Assembly (NCBI RefSeq): GCF_000372845.1
Contig: NZ_KB889963.1
Coordinates: 124,001-188,000 of the forward strand
Origin: Methylocystis rosea SV97
Lineage (GTDB): Bacteria; Pseudomonadota; Alphaproteobacteria; Rhizobiales; Beijerinckiaceae
Direction of reading: 5' to 3'
DNA: 64,000 bases
The position numbers were made by a program, and so were the translations under genes. Positions 43,455 through 51,145 of the stretch are shown piece after piece. The notes below the pieces were generated by a model. The model had not been told where the DNA came from. It ran no database searches and saw only the letters and a program-made list of their open reading frames with translations. The number at the start of each line of letters is the position of its first letter. Within the stretch, counting starts at the first letter, position 1.

Positions 43455-43693
43455 CAAATCGGTCGGGCGGAGAGACCGGCTGAGCTCAGTCTCGCCGCCC
43501 TAGCCGCGCCAGGGTGCGGGCCCGGCGCAGATTGCGACGCGATGATAGCGCGCGCTGGAAGCTGAGCAAGGCGAGGCTTAAGCGCGAATCCTGACTGCGA
43601 ATTTCATGGACGGTCGGCTTGCATTCCCGGCGTTAGCGCTTATCTCACGACCATGCGCCGGCGCCGCGTGTGCCGGCAATTCCTTGGTTCCTC

Positions 43694-43722
43694 AGCCCGG
43701 TCAGAAATGGCCGGGCTTTTTC
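43694..43722 (+). terminator. Terminator-like hairpin, family A copy 2
   Basis: AGCCCGG and CCGGGCT pair around TCAGAAATGG, followed by TTTTCG. The stem is the same as in the copies at 36601 and 47013 but the loop differs. Upstream GTGTGCCGGCA recalls the GTGCCGGCAC stem of copy 1. Confidence 0.65.
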
Positions 43723-43765
43723 GTGAGATGGTCGATGTCTTCAGCACAAATCGGCGAGCGGTCCT

Positions 43766-43860
43766 CGCACCGAAGCTGGCGCCATCCGCGCCGCGCTTGA
43801 GGCCGCCGCCGTCAAGTTCACGAATGGCGATGCGCCTGGCGTGAGGCTGAAAAAAAGCCC
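43766..43860 (+). pseudogene. Second C-terminal remnant of an XRE-family regulator
   Basis: The frame reads RTEAGAIRAALEAAAVKFTN then GDAPGVRLKKSP, matching the dimer tail and C-terminus of the XRE regulator at 34529-34780 (AIRNALEKAGVIF, GPGVRLKKK). The helix-turn-helix part is missing. Confidence 0.55.
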
Positions 43861-43924
43861 GCGGCTTTCACGGCCGTGCGCAAGGTGGCTAACGATCGTC
43901 TCTGTGAGAGGCGCCGTCCCACAA

Positions 43925-44305
43925 TTATTGCTGCCCGCCGATTTCTTGCCAATAAGGCCGAGCGCTATAATGCTGATGCACGCGCGTCTCCCACTCACGA
44001 TCCATCCAGCTTTCGTCGGTGTAGTCTGGCGCGCTCTCGACCAAGTCCTGGGTGACATCCGCGAAGTATCCACGACAGTCTCTGTCGTATTTCAGCGATG
44101 TCCAAGGCAATGGATGATGGCCGGGATGCAGGCACATGCCGCCGCAAAATTCGACGACCGCGTAAAGAACGCGGCCCGATTCCATATCAATCATGAAATG
44201 GTCGATCTTGCCGATTTCCTTGCCGCTCTTGTCGTAAACGGCCGCGCCATCGATGTGCTGGCTCGATATCAGGTTGATTTTCGGATTTGAGGCTGCAGTC
44301 GCCAT
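43925..44305 (-). CDS. PRC-barrel domain protein
   Basis: A 126-residue cytoplasmic protein with a PRC-barrel domain: LISSQHIDGAAVYDKSGKEI, GKIDHFMIDMESGRV, LYAVVEFCGG and PLPWTSLKYD. Such proteins are small beta-barrels linked to RNA processing, photosynthetic reaction centres or stress. It sits divergent to the universal stress protein, sharing a 156-nt spacer. Confidence 0.88.
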   Translation of the reverse strand: MATAASNPKINLISSQHIDGAAVYDKSGKEIGKIDHFMIDMESGRVLYAVVEFCGGMCLHPGHHPLPWTSLKYDRDCRGYFADVTQDLVESAPDYTDESWMDREWETRVHQHYSARPYWQEIGGQQ

Positions 44306-44461
44306 TGCGCTCTCCTATGCGTAGGACGCCGCAATGTTCCTGGACCGCCGCCTTCGAACGGCCGAGAGCACGATGCTCGCAAAGATGTGCGTAAGAGACC
44401 GTTGCCTCGGCACTAAAGCTCCGCATCTTACTTCCTAAAAGGGTCAGCCAGGGAGGCGACG

Positions 44462-44887
44462 ATGCTCAAAAAGATTCTTGTCGCGATCGATCTCACTGAA
44501 TCTGAGATGACCAAGCAGGCGATCGACAAAGCAGCGGCGCTCGCCAGGGCTTTCAATAGCGAACTCAGGCTGGTCAATGTGCAGACCCTTATTCCCGTCG
44601 CCTTCCTCGACTACGTCAAGGGAAATTTCGACAAGGATATTCAGCAAGGCCTCGAGAAGGAGATCGCCGCCTTAGCGGCTAGCATCGCTCATCCGACCGG
44701 CCGAATCTCGACCGTTGTGCTGTTCGGTCCCGTCTATCAAAAGGTTCTGGCGGAGGCCGAGGAGTGGGGCGCAGAAGTCGTCGTCGTAGGCTCCCACCGG
44801 CCAGGAATGGATCGGTTTCTCATTGGCTCGAACGCCGGCGCCATCGTATACCACGCAAAATGCTCAGTGCTCGTCGTGCGGCAGTAG
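44462..44887 (+). CDS. Universal stress protein (UspA family)
   Basis: A 141-residue single-domain Usp: ILVAIDLTESE at the N-terminus and the nucleotide-binding motif VVGSHRPGMDRFLIGSNAG near residues 108-126, the G-x2-G-x9-GS pattern of ATP-binding members. AGGGAGG precedes the ATG. It is part of the element's stress cargo. Confidence 0.92.
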   Translation: MLKKILVAIDLTESEMTKQAIDKAAALARAFNSELRLVNVQTLIPVAFLDYVKGNFDKDIQQGLEKEIAALAASIAHPTGRISTVVLFGPVYQKVLAEAEEWGAEVVVVGSHRPGMDRFLIGSNAGAIVYHAKCSVLVVRQ

Positions 44888-44984
44888 CAGCTACGGGGTG
44901 CAGGATAGCCCAACCGCAACAAAGGGCGAGCAATGCCATGACCGATCGACGCCCATACAAGGGCGCTAGGTAGCCATAACTGCC

Positions 44985-45200
44985 ATGGATGCCGACAAGA
45001 CAACAATTGAGCGAGCGTTCGAACTTGCTCGCTCCGGAGACTGCAGAAGGGTCAGCGATATCGTCGCACGCCTTGACCGTGAAGGATACGACAGGCGTCA
45101 GATCCAAGGTTCCGTCCTAAAGAAGCAGCTTGCGCGCCTGATCGAAGAGGCGCGGAAAGCTGACGACGGGCGAGGCTCGAAGCCAGCGGATGAACCATAA
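44985..45200 (+). CDS. Small paralogue B: DREGY family protein
   Basis: A 71-residue protein (TIERAFELARSGDCRRVSDI, RLDREGYDRRQIQG) homologous along its length to the gene at 37681-37863, with an added acidic C-terminal tail. Function unknown. Confidence 0.65.
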   Translation: MDADKTTIERAFELARSGDCRRVSDIVARLDREGYDRRQIQGSVLKKQLARLIEEARKADDGRGSKPADEP

Positions 45201-45315
45201 AAAGCCCGCGGCTCTGAACCGCGGACAAGTAGTTGACAGGAGTCGCTAGAGAGGCGACGCCGGCCAGATAGCGCCGAGGCAGCGTGGCAGGCCGAGCGCC
45301 GCAAGGACCAATACG

Positions 45316-45513
45316 ATGACCGAAGCTGAGAAGCTGATACGAGGAATAGAATCGCTGCGTGAGACTATCCGGCGCGAGTGGTTCAACATCAGGCTGGATA
45401 CTCTGACGCATGATGACCGAGTCGTCATTCGAGAGCATATCGAACGCTGCCACGCCGATCTGAAAATCCTGCTGGATCGGCTATGGAATTTGGATGACCG
45501 AAATTCAAATTAG
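45316..45513 (+). CDS. Small helical hypothetical protein
   Basis: A 65-residue charged helical protein (EAEKLIRGIESLRETIRREW). No family recognised. AAGGA lies 8 nt before the ATG. Confidence 0.5.
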   Translation: MTEAEKLIRGIESLRETIRREWFNIRLDTLTHDDRVVIREHIERCHADLKILLDRLWNLDDRNSN

Positions 45514-45588
45514 CCGCCCCATTGTCGGTTCATTCGGCTCATAGCACCTTATTGGACTAAGGCGATCTGCAGTCAGGAAGGAGCCCGT

Positions 45589-45810
45589 ATGCATCAGGAT
45601 TTGATCGACGAAGCCTTCCGGGCCGCCAATCGAATGGCCGCCGATCGCGGGATAAGCCTCGACGGAACTGCGCTGATGCGGGCTGTGCTTGCTGTCGCCG
45701 GGGAAGGTGAGGGGCAGAACGAGCCTGAGGAAATTGCCGAGGATGCCATGGAGCTATTGGGCAAGGGCAGCGGGGCCTTATCCTCTCGGCGAGGCCGCAG
45801 ACCATTTTGA
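45589..45810 (+). CDS. Small hypothetical protein
   Basis: A 73-residue protein (MHQDLIDEAFRAANRMAADR). No family recognised. GGAAGGAG stands upstream of the ATG, a strong ribosome-binding site. Confidence 0.5.
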   Translation: MHQDLIDEAFRAANRMAADRGISLDGTALMRAVLAVAGEGEGQNEPEEIAEDAMELLGKGSGALSSRRGRRPF

Positions 45811-46168
45811 TTTCCAGCGCCGAACGCGCTGGGGTGAAACCATGATTTTAAAGCACGACGTATACATTGCCGAGGTCGGCTACGACTCTTCCGCGAATGG
45901 GGGCTAAGCAAAGCTCAAACACCGCCCGCGTCAAGAAATGCGAAGAACCTCGCGCATGTGTATTTCCTTGGCCCGCGCCGCGGGGTCGATCCATCCAGCG
46001 CAGCCAGCGAGTTCTTATGATTGAGCCCCCGCTAGATGCGGGGCTCCGAATGTGCTGCGTCGCGGCGGGCGAGTTCTTTGCGTAACTGCCGCGCGACCGC
46101 CGGTCATCCGCACCCTTTAAATCGACTCCAAGCGCCATAGTTCTCCACACAAAGATGGGGAGGACCCT
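45811..46168. other. Intergenic stretch with one hairpin
   Basis: No convincing gene. A 21-codon frame at 45842-45907 (MILKHDVYIAEVGYD) has GGGGTG upstream but is too short to trust. A hairpin with arms GAGCCCC and GGGGCTC lies at about 46022-46046. Confidence 0.4.
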
Positions 46169-46402
46169 ATGCGTAAAATAATAACTTCTGGCGCAGTTCT
46201 AGCAGCAGCGATGTTGTGGGCGCCATTGGCGCAATCCGGCACATCGCACCACGGACGGTATCTGCCGGACTACGGAGGGCATGGCCGCCACATGCACCGC
46301 GATTGGAGCGGCGGCTCCGGGTACTACGGTCTGGGCGGCGGCCACGTCCATGGTCCCTGCTGGGTATGGGATCAAGGCCACTGGGTTTGGGTTTGCCAGT
46401 GA
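46169..46402 (+). CDS. Secreted Gly/His-rich small protein 1
   Basis: A 77-residue protein with a signal peptide (MRKIITSGAVLAAAMLWAPL, cut near AQS) and a mature part rich in Gly, His, Tyr and Trp: GGHGRHMHRDWSGG and GHWVWVCQ. The histidines suggest metal binding. Convergent with a related protein at 46512-46712 sharing GGHGRHMHRDWS and the terminal W-V-W-V-C. Confidence 0.7.
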   Translation: MRKIITSGAVLAAAMLWAPLAQSGTSHHGRYLPDYGGHGRHMHRDWSGGSGYYGLGGGHVHGPCWVWDQGHWVWVCQ

Positions 46403-46424
46403 CGCCCAGCTGTTCGGATAAAAG

Positions 46425-46452
46425 ACGCCCGCCAAACATGGCGGGCGTTGTC
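46425..46452. terminator. Bidirectional terminator between paired secreted genes
   Basis: ACGCCCGCC and GGCGGGCGT form a perfect 9-bp stem around AAACAT. It lies between the convergent genes at 46169-46402 and 46512-46712. The T-run is weak on both strands. Confidence 0.6.
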
Positions 46453-46511
46453 GTCCGGGCCGCCCCCTAAATTTTGCGAGACGGCGATTATCGCGCGAGA
46501 CGCTTTCTCCG

Positions 46512-46712
46512 TTAGCGACAGACCCATACCCATTTTCCGTGATGGCGATGCCAGCAAACGTTATGTCTGTGCTGACCCGGAGTGCTCCAATCCCGATGCA
46601 TGTGCCTGCCGTGTCCGCCAGGGACCATCCCATGAGTCTGCGGGTCGTGGGCCATCGCAGGAGCCGAGAGGAAGAGAGTCGACACGGCTAAAATCACCAG
46701 CAGCTTGCGCAT
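46512..46712 (-). CDS. Secreted Gly/His-rich small protein 2
   Basis: A 66-residue protein with a signal peptide (MRKLLVILAVSTLFLSAPAM, cut near AMA) and a His-rich mature part: GGHGRHMHRDWSTPGQHRHN, CWHRHHGKWVWVCR. It is homologous to the convergent protein at 46169-46402. Possible periplasmic metal binding; function unknown. Confidence 0.7.
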   Translation of the reverse strand: MRKLLVILAVSTLFLSAPAMAHDPQTHGMVPGGHGRHMHRDWSTPGQHRHNVCWHRHHGKWVWVCR

Positions 46713-46891
46713 TTTTTTCTCCAATCCACGCCGCCGCCAGAATAATTCGCCAAGGCGCTTCGGTAAACTGCTTGGGCGGCGCCCATTGTAATTGGCCCTT
46801 CGGCGATTGTGGAAGGAGGCTGGCCGATCAGATCGGCCGCGAGCCGGTGAGGCTCTTCCCAGGTCAGACGCTGCGTGAACCGACCGCACAT
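46694..46891 (-). pseudogene. SRAP (HMCES/YedK) N-terminal fragment 1
   Basis: The frame begins MCGRFTQRLTWEEPHRLAAD, the signature of SRAP proteins with catalytic Cys2 that crosslinks abasic sites, but ends after 65 codons; the family is about 220 residues, and only about the first 20-25 codons match. The rest of the domain is missing. It overlaps the start of secreted protein 2. Confidence 0.7.
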
Positions 46892-47010
46892 GGCGGTAGC
46901 ATAGCATTAACTATGGCGGCTGGTCGCGGTTGCCTGCATCGCTCCGCGCGCGTACGAACCGGCCCGCACCGAGCCAAAAGTGCTCGGCGACGGTCCTTCC
47001 GACCGCACCT

Positions 47011-47044
47011 CCAGCCCGGCCGGCGACGACCGGGCTTTTTCGCG
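47011..47044 (+). terminator. Terminator-like hairpin, family A copy 3
   Basis: AGCCCGG / CCGGGCT around CCGGCGACGA followed by TTTTTCGCG. The hairpin and the flank CACCTCC match copy 1 at 36595-36630 base for base, 10 kb away. Confidence 0.7.
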
Positions 47045-47062
47045 CGCGGCGAGAAAATTTGC

Positions 47063-47302
47063 TCAACCATCAACCTTGATCACCAATTTCTTGGTCCGTG
47101 TGTCTATCACCACGACGTCGGCCGCTCCGTTTGTCGCTTTGACCTGCTTGGCGACCGCAACAGCGTCGCGGACATCATAGAACCGGTCGTGCAAGACCTC
47201 GTCGACGCGGACTTCAAAGGGACATTCGACGAGCTTTGTCGGCGTTAATGCGTCATGAGCGTCGATAGAAATACCCCTTACCCGCCGGAGAATTTTAGTC
47301 AT
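47063..47302 (-). CDS. Small hypothetical protein
   Basis: A 79-residue protein with an alpha/beta pattern (VDEVLHDRFYDVRDAVAVAK, DVVVIDTRTKKLVI). No family recognised; no good ribosome-binding site is seen. It lies just after the DUF1269-like gene on the same strand. Confidence 0.45.
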   Translation of the reverse strand: MTKILRRVRGISIDAHDALTPTKLVECPFEVRVDEVLHDRFYDVRDAVAVAKQVKATNGAADVVVIDTRTKKLVIKVDG

Positions 47303-47344
47303 AGGTGTAACAGGGTCAGCAGCGCTCAGTCTGGATCGTGAGGC

Positions 47345-47914
47345 CTATGCCGCCAGGCTATGAACATGCACGTCGTGGCCTCCATTGTTCTGCATGGCAG
47401 ACATGGCGGCGCGTTCGTGTTCTTCGGTCCGGGTTCGCACCCACAGCAACAGACCGCCGCGCGCTAATTGCGCCTGCACCCAATTGCGCTGACGACGTCG
47501 AATGAATGCGCCGACGCCCAGGCCAATCACGCTGGCGGCCATGCCAGCGCCAATGCCCGCAAAGATCGCCTCGGCGAAACTGCCGTAGATGGTCCAAACG
47601 GCGATCGCGCCAGCAGTGGCGCCGACATAGAAGAGCAGGCCGATGAGCGCAGCTTTGCCTTCATTAAGCGACTCGGTTTCGATGTAGGAAATGCGAGGAG
47701 CTTCATCGCTGTCCTCGATTTCGACCGAGCGTTTCGACCCAACCTTTTCGCGCGTCTTCGCGTCTTCGGTGAGGAGGCTGATTTCGGATCTGTCGAATCC
47801 GTGAGTCATCAAATCGTCAATGGCAGACTGCAGTTTATCAACCGAGTCGAACAGGCCTACGACTTCGGTAAATTCGCGGTGCTGTTCGAGCGCAGCCGTT
47901 TCATTCGATTCCAT
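47345..47914 (-). CDS. General-stress-type membrane protein with glycine zipper
   Basis: A 189-residue protein. The N-terminal EVVGLFDSVDKLQSAIDDLM then THGFDRSEISLL resembles the YflT/general stress domain, and a glycine-rich membrane hairpin follows (GATAGAIAVW, GIGAGMAASVIGLGVG), then a basic cytoplasmic tail. It probably acts in the inner membrane under stress. GGAGG lies 7 nt before the ATG. Confidence 0.75.
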   Translation of the reverse strand: MESNETAALEQHREFTEVVGLFDSVDKLQSAIDDLMTHGFDRSEISLLTEDAKTREKVGSKRSVEIEDSDEAPRISYIETESLNEGKAALIGLLFYVGATAGAIAVWTIYGSFAEAIFAGIGAGMAASVIGLGVGAFIRRRQRNWVQAQLARGGLLLWVRTRTEEHERAAMSAMQNNGGHDVHVHSLAA

Positions 47915-48004
47915 GGAGTTCCTCCCGAAGCTCAGTACTCTTGAATCGAACCCGGCCTCTGTGCGCCCTTGCCCATCTAAGCGGGCATTCGCCGTGTGGC
48001 CGTA

Positions 48005-48112
48005 TCAAATATCAGCATGCCCCCGCTTGAAGCCTTCGACAAGGCCAAGCGCTAACGGAGCCCCGGAGAAAAGCTCTTCCCAGGAAAGGTGCTGTGTGAA
48101 TCGGCCGCACAT
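48005..48112 (-). pseudogene. SRAP (HMCES/YedK) N-terminal fragment 2
   Basis: Begins MCGRFTQHLSWEEL, like fragment 1 at 46694-46891, then diverges to a stop after 35 codons. Both copies share the sequence just upstream of the ATG (GCTATGCT), so they derive from one gene or its duplicate. Confidence 0.7.
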
Positions 48113-48317
48113 AGGGAGAGCATAGCAGGACGAGCGAAGGTGTGGCGGGGGCACTGTTTCTCTTGTCGGAGTATTGCTTTCTTAAGCCCTCTCGGCCATA
48201 TCTATCTCAATAAGACCCGCCACGCCTCGGACGGAGCTTCGGCTTCGAACTGCGCACCCCGGCGGGTTTCTTATTTTTGAGCGACTGCAAATTCTTGTTC
48301 TAGAATGGATTCGGGGG

Positions 48318-49220
48318 ATGAGGTTTACAAAGCCGGCCCTATCGATTGAGGACCAGCTCAACCTCTTGCGGCGCCGTGGCCTGCGAATCGAGGATGAGGC
48401 GAGAGCGAAGCATTTCCTGCAGCACATCACCTACTACCGGTTACGAGCCTATTGGCTGCCCTTTGAGCAACCCTGTTCCGTTCCGGGCGATCACAGTTTC
48501 AAAGAGGGAGCGACATTTGAAGACGTGCTGTCCCTGTACGTTTTTGATCGCCAACTGAGATTACTCGTTATGGACGCGATCGAACGGATTGAGGTCTCCT
48601 TGCGGGGCCGTTGGGCGCATCACTTGGCTATGAACTACGGGCCGCATGGCTATCTCGAGCCGGTCCACTACACCCGGCCGGATCACTATGCGAAGGCGAT
48701 GACCAGCCTTATTGAGGAAATCGAGCGGTCCCGCGATACCTTCATCGAGCATTATCGCCGGAAATATCGCGACCCTGAGCTGCCGCCAATCTGGATGACG
48801 TCGGAGGTAATCTCATTGGGTCAGCTCTCGAAGTGGCTGGGCAACTTGAAGCTTCGTGTCGACCGACAGGCAATTGCAAAGTCCTACGGTCTGGACGAGC
48901 GAGTGCTTGTCTCGCTGGCGCACCATCTGACATACGTCCGAAATATCTGCGCGCATCATGGTCGACTGTGGAACAAGCAGTTTACAGTGACTATGGCCCT
49001 CCCCAATTCGCCGGGAGCACTGAAGCTCGCCATGAACCCCCAGGCGGCGCGAAAGCTCTATAACACCCTTGCGACTCTTGGCTATTTACTGGGGATCATC
49101 GCTCCCTCTTCCGGCTGGCGAAAGCATCTCATCGATTTGCTGGACGCCCATCCGCTTGTGGATCCCGCGGCAATGGGATTTCCGAGTGATTGGCGTAACC
49201 GACCAGCCTGGAGATCATAA
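48318..49220 (+). CDS. AbiD/AbiF-type abortive-infection protein (Abi_2, HEPN)
   Basis: A 300-residue Abi_2 protein: RFTKPALSIEDQLNLLRRRG at the start, YYRLRAYWLPF, LYVFDRQLRLLVMDAIERIE and the HEPN R-x-x-x-AH motif in YVRNICAHHGRLWN. Such proteins stop phage growth by aborting infected cells; HEPN members are often RNases. It stands alone at the right end of the element, 235 nt from the tRNA, typical of defence cargo. Confidence 0.9.
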   Translation: MRFTKPALSIEDQLNLLRRRGLRIEDEARAKHFLQHITYYRLRAYWLPFEQPCSVPGDHSFKEGATFEDVLSLYVFDRQLRLLVMDAIERIEVSLRGRWAHHLAMNYGPHGYLEPVHYTRPDHYAKAMTSLIEEIERSRDTFIEHYRRKYRDPELPPIWMTSEVISLGQLSKWLGNLKLRVDRQAIAKSYGLDERVLVSLAHHLTYVRNICAHHGRLWNKQFTVTMALPNSPGALKLAMNPQAARKLYNTLATLGYLLGIIAPSSGWRKHLIDLLDAHPLVDPAAMGFPSDWRNRPAWRS

Positions 49221-49454
49221 GGGCTCGATCGAATCTGGAGCCGCGGCCTGGCCGTCCCATTGGTTCGAGCGGAACCAATCGGACGGCCAAGTGAGCACAA
49301 GAACGAAGCCCGGTGCACCAGACCCACGCACCAGCGACGCCCTCAGCGCGAAGATCGGCGACCGTCAGAGGGGCGACTAATGTCCGCATAGTAGCTATAC
49401 GGTAGCTAGCCTCCTGCGCAGGCCGCTCCATCTCAGTTAACACCTTGATTTTGC

Positions 49455-49529
49455 TGGTGGGCGGCACAGGGATTGAACCTGTGACCCCTCCCGTGTGAAG
49501 GGAGTGCTCTCCCGCTGAGCTAGCCGCCC
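49455..49529 (-). tRNA. tRNA-Val (anticodon CAC)
   Basis: A 75-nt cloverleaf on the minus strand: acceptor GGGCGGC/GCCGCCC, D arm, anticodon stem CTCCC/GGGAG with loop TTCACAC (anticodon CAC), T arm GGTTCAATCC and encoded CCA. It decodes GUG. It is the integration target; its 3' 50 bases are repeated at 22258-22307. Confidence 0.95.
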
Positions 49530-49540
49530 GTCGCCATCGG

Positions 49541-49580
49541 CGATCGATCCTCATCCTGTACGATCGATCCTCATCCTGTA
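49541..49580. repeat. 20-bp tandem duplication beside tRNA-Val
   Basis: CGATCGATCCTCATCCTGTA occurs twice in direct tandem (49541-49560, 49561-49580), just upstream of the tRNA's 5' end. It may affect the tRNA promoter or be a scar. Confidence 0.9.
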
Positions 49581-49696
49581 TGAGAGCCCGGCGCCCTCCG
49601 TCAAGATCGGAGATCGCCCTCCGGCGCCGGAGATCGCCGCCTCGCCGCCGACTGCCCGCCGCCGAGGCTCAAGCCTGGGCCACGCGCCCCGGCCGC

Positions 49697-50248
49697 TCAC
49701 GGCGGGGTCCAATCCTTCGAGAGAACGCGCCGCACCATCGGCTCGAAGGTCGAGAGCGGCTCATTCTTGTAGGCGGGATCGAACGACACTTCGTCATATT
49801 TGGCGCAGAACTCGATCGTCTGCTCATAGGCCGGGTCCGACCGGAATTTGTCGCGGGCGTTCGGATCGAGGCCAAGGTGGGCGGCGTAGAAATAGGTCTG
49901 AAACAGGCCGTGCTGCGCTAGCATCCAGTAATTGTCGCGGCTGATGAAGGGCCTCAGGATCGCGGCGATCACCTCGCCGTGGTTGAAAGGTCCAAGCGTT
50001 TCGCACGCGTCATGCAGCAGCGCGACGACCACATATTCTTCGTCCTTGCCGTCGCGCAGCGCGCGCGTCGCCGATTGCAGACAGTGATCGCGGCGCGTGA
50101 TGTTATAGGCCGTGTCCTTGCCTAGATCGCCCAGCAGTCCAAAGAGCCGGTCCGGCAGTTCCTTGAGCGTGTGCTCGTGAACCTGTTTGAGGATCTGAAA
50201 ATCTTCGTCGGTGCCCTGGTCCATCCGCGTGAAATGCATTTTCTCCAT
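49697..50248 (-). CDS. HD-domain phosphohydrolase-like protein
   Basis: A 183-residue protein with the HD-type metal site pattern: RRDHCLQSATRALRD, VALLHDACETLGPFNHGEV. Members of this group are small metal-dependent phosphohydrolases or dioxygenases; the substrate is unknown. It lies upstream of gph on the same strand, with a 62-nt gap. Confidence 0.75.
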   Translation of the reverse strand: MEKMHFTRMDQGTDEDFQILKQVHEHTLKELPDRLFGLLGDLGKDTAYNITRRDHCLQSATRALRDGKDEEYVVVALLHDACETLGPFNHGEVIAAILRPFISRDNYWMLAQHGLFQTYFYAAHLGLDPNARDKFRSDPAYEQTIEFCAKYDEVSFDPAYKNEPLSTFEPMVRRVLSKDWTPP

Positions 50249-50310
50249 ATTGCGATCCTTTCCGGAACGTGCGCGGCGCCGGCGTCGACGGCGAAGCGGG
50301 GCTCAAAAGA

Positions 50311-51015
50311 TCAGGACGCCTCAATCGCGCGCTGGAACAGCGCCTCTTCCAGCGAGGCGACCGCGTCCCACAGCTCGTCGAAATGCGAAATCACGCGATC
50401 GGGCGAAAGCGCCGCGACCGGCGTGTCGGTATAGCCGAAATCGACCGCCACCGAAGGCGTTCCGGCGGCGCGGGCGGTGTCGATATCGGTCTTGGAATCC
50501 CCGACCATCACCGCGCGCCTAGGGTCGCCGTCCGCCGCCTCGACCGTCAACCACAGCGTGCGCGGATCGGGCTTGTGCATCGGAAAGCTGCCGCGGCCGC
50601 AGATCGCTGCGAAACGGTCCGCCGCCGAGAGTTTGTGCAACAGCAGCCGCGCCAGTTCTTCAGGCTTATTGGTGCAGACGGCGAGGCGAAAGCCGGCCGC
50701 CTTGAACCGATCGAGCGCCGCGAGGGCGCCGGGGAACAGCCTGCTTTCGTCGGCGATGTGCGCCTCGTAATAAGCCAGGAAGTCGCGCACCAGCCCCTCG
50801 GCGCGCGCCGGATCGAGCGGCGCGCCCTGATGGGCGAAGCCGCGCTCGATCAGCGCCCGCGCGCCGGCGCCGACAAGCGGCCGTCCGGCCTCGAGCGCGA
50901 GCGGCGTCAATCCCTCGCGCATGAGCAGCACATTGAGCGTGCCGATGAGATCATACGCTGTGTCGGCCAATGTGCCGTCGAGATCGAAAACGAGAACAGG
51001 GAAGCGGGCTGTCAT
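50311..51015 (-). CDS. gph: Phosphoglycolate phosphatase
   Basis: A HAD-family phosphatase of 234 residues: motif I FDLDGTLADT, motif II VCTNKP, motif III Lys in HKPDPRTLW and motif IV VMVGDSKTDIDTA. It fits Gph, which removes phosphoglycolate. I set the start at ATG 51015; the upstream extension to 51051 is unlikely. Confidence 0.85.
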   Translation of the reverse strand: MTARFPVLVFDLDGTLADTAYDLIGTLNVLLMREGLTPLALEAGRPLVGAGARALIERGFAHQGAPLDPARAEGLVRDFLAYYEAHIADESRLFPGALAALDRFKAAGFRLAVCTNKPEELARLLLHKLSAADRFAAICGRGSFPMHKPDPRTLWLTVEAADGDPRRAVMVGDSKTDIDTARAAGTPSVAVDFGYTDTPVAALSPDRVISHFDELWDAVASLEEALFQRAIEAS

Positions 51016-51145
51016 AGCCCAGGGGGTAGCCGCGCCGCCCCCCGGGATCAAGCGCCGTTGATCCGATAGGCGAATTTTGTCGCCTCCGCAGGCGAGGGCT
51101 CTGCGTGTAGACTGCGCCGACCGATTCGCGACAGGGAGCGCAAAA

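Larger units (their letters stand above)
22258..49529. mobile_element. 27.3-kb integrative element in tRNA-Val(CAC), phage-satellite-like with stress and defence cargo
   Basis: Bounded by 50-bp perfect direct repeats of the tRNA-Val 3' end, with a tyrosine integrase as the first gene inside the left boundary. Contents run from a phage-derived replication/packaging-like module (24.5-32.3 kb), through a regulator switch (34.5-35.5 kb), to stress signalling and an Abi defence gene at the right end. Many short genes of unknown function and at least six decayed gene fragments set it apart from the compact core on either side. No conjugation genes and no capsid, portal or large terminase were found, so it would need a helper for transfer. 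Confidence 0.85.

Noticed and set aside
22258-49529. CRISPR array or conjugation system in the element
   Set aside because: No regularly spaced repeats and no relaxase, VirB/D4 or coupling protein genes were found.
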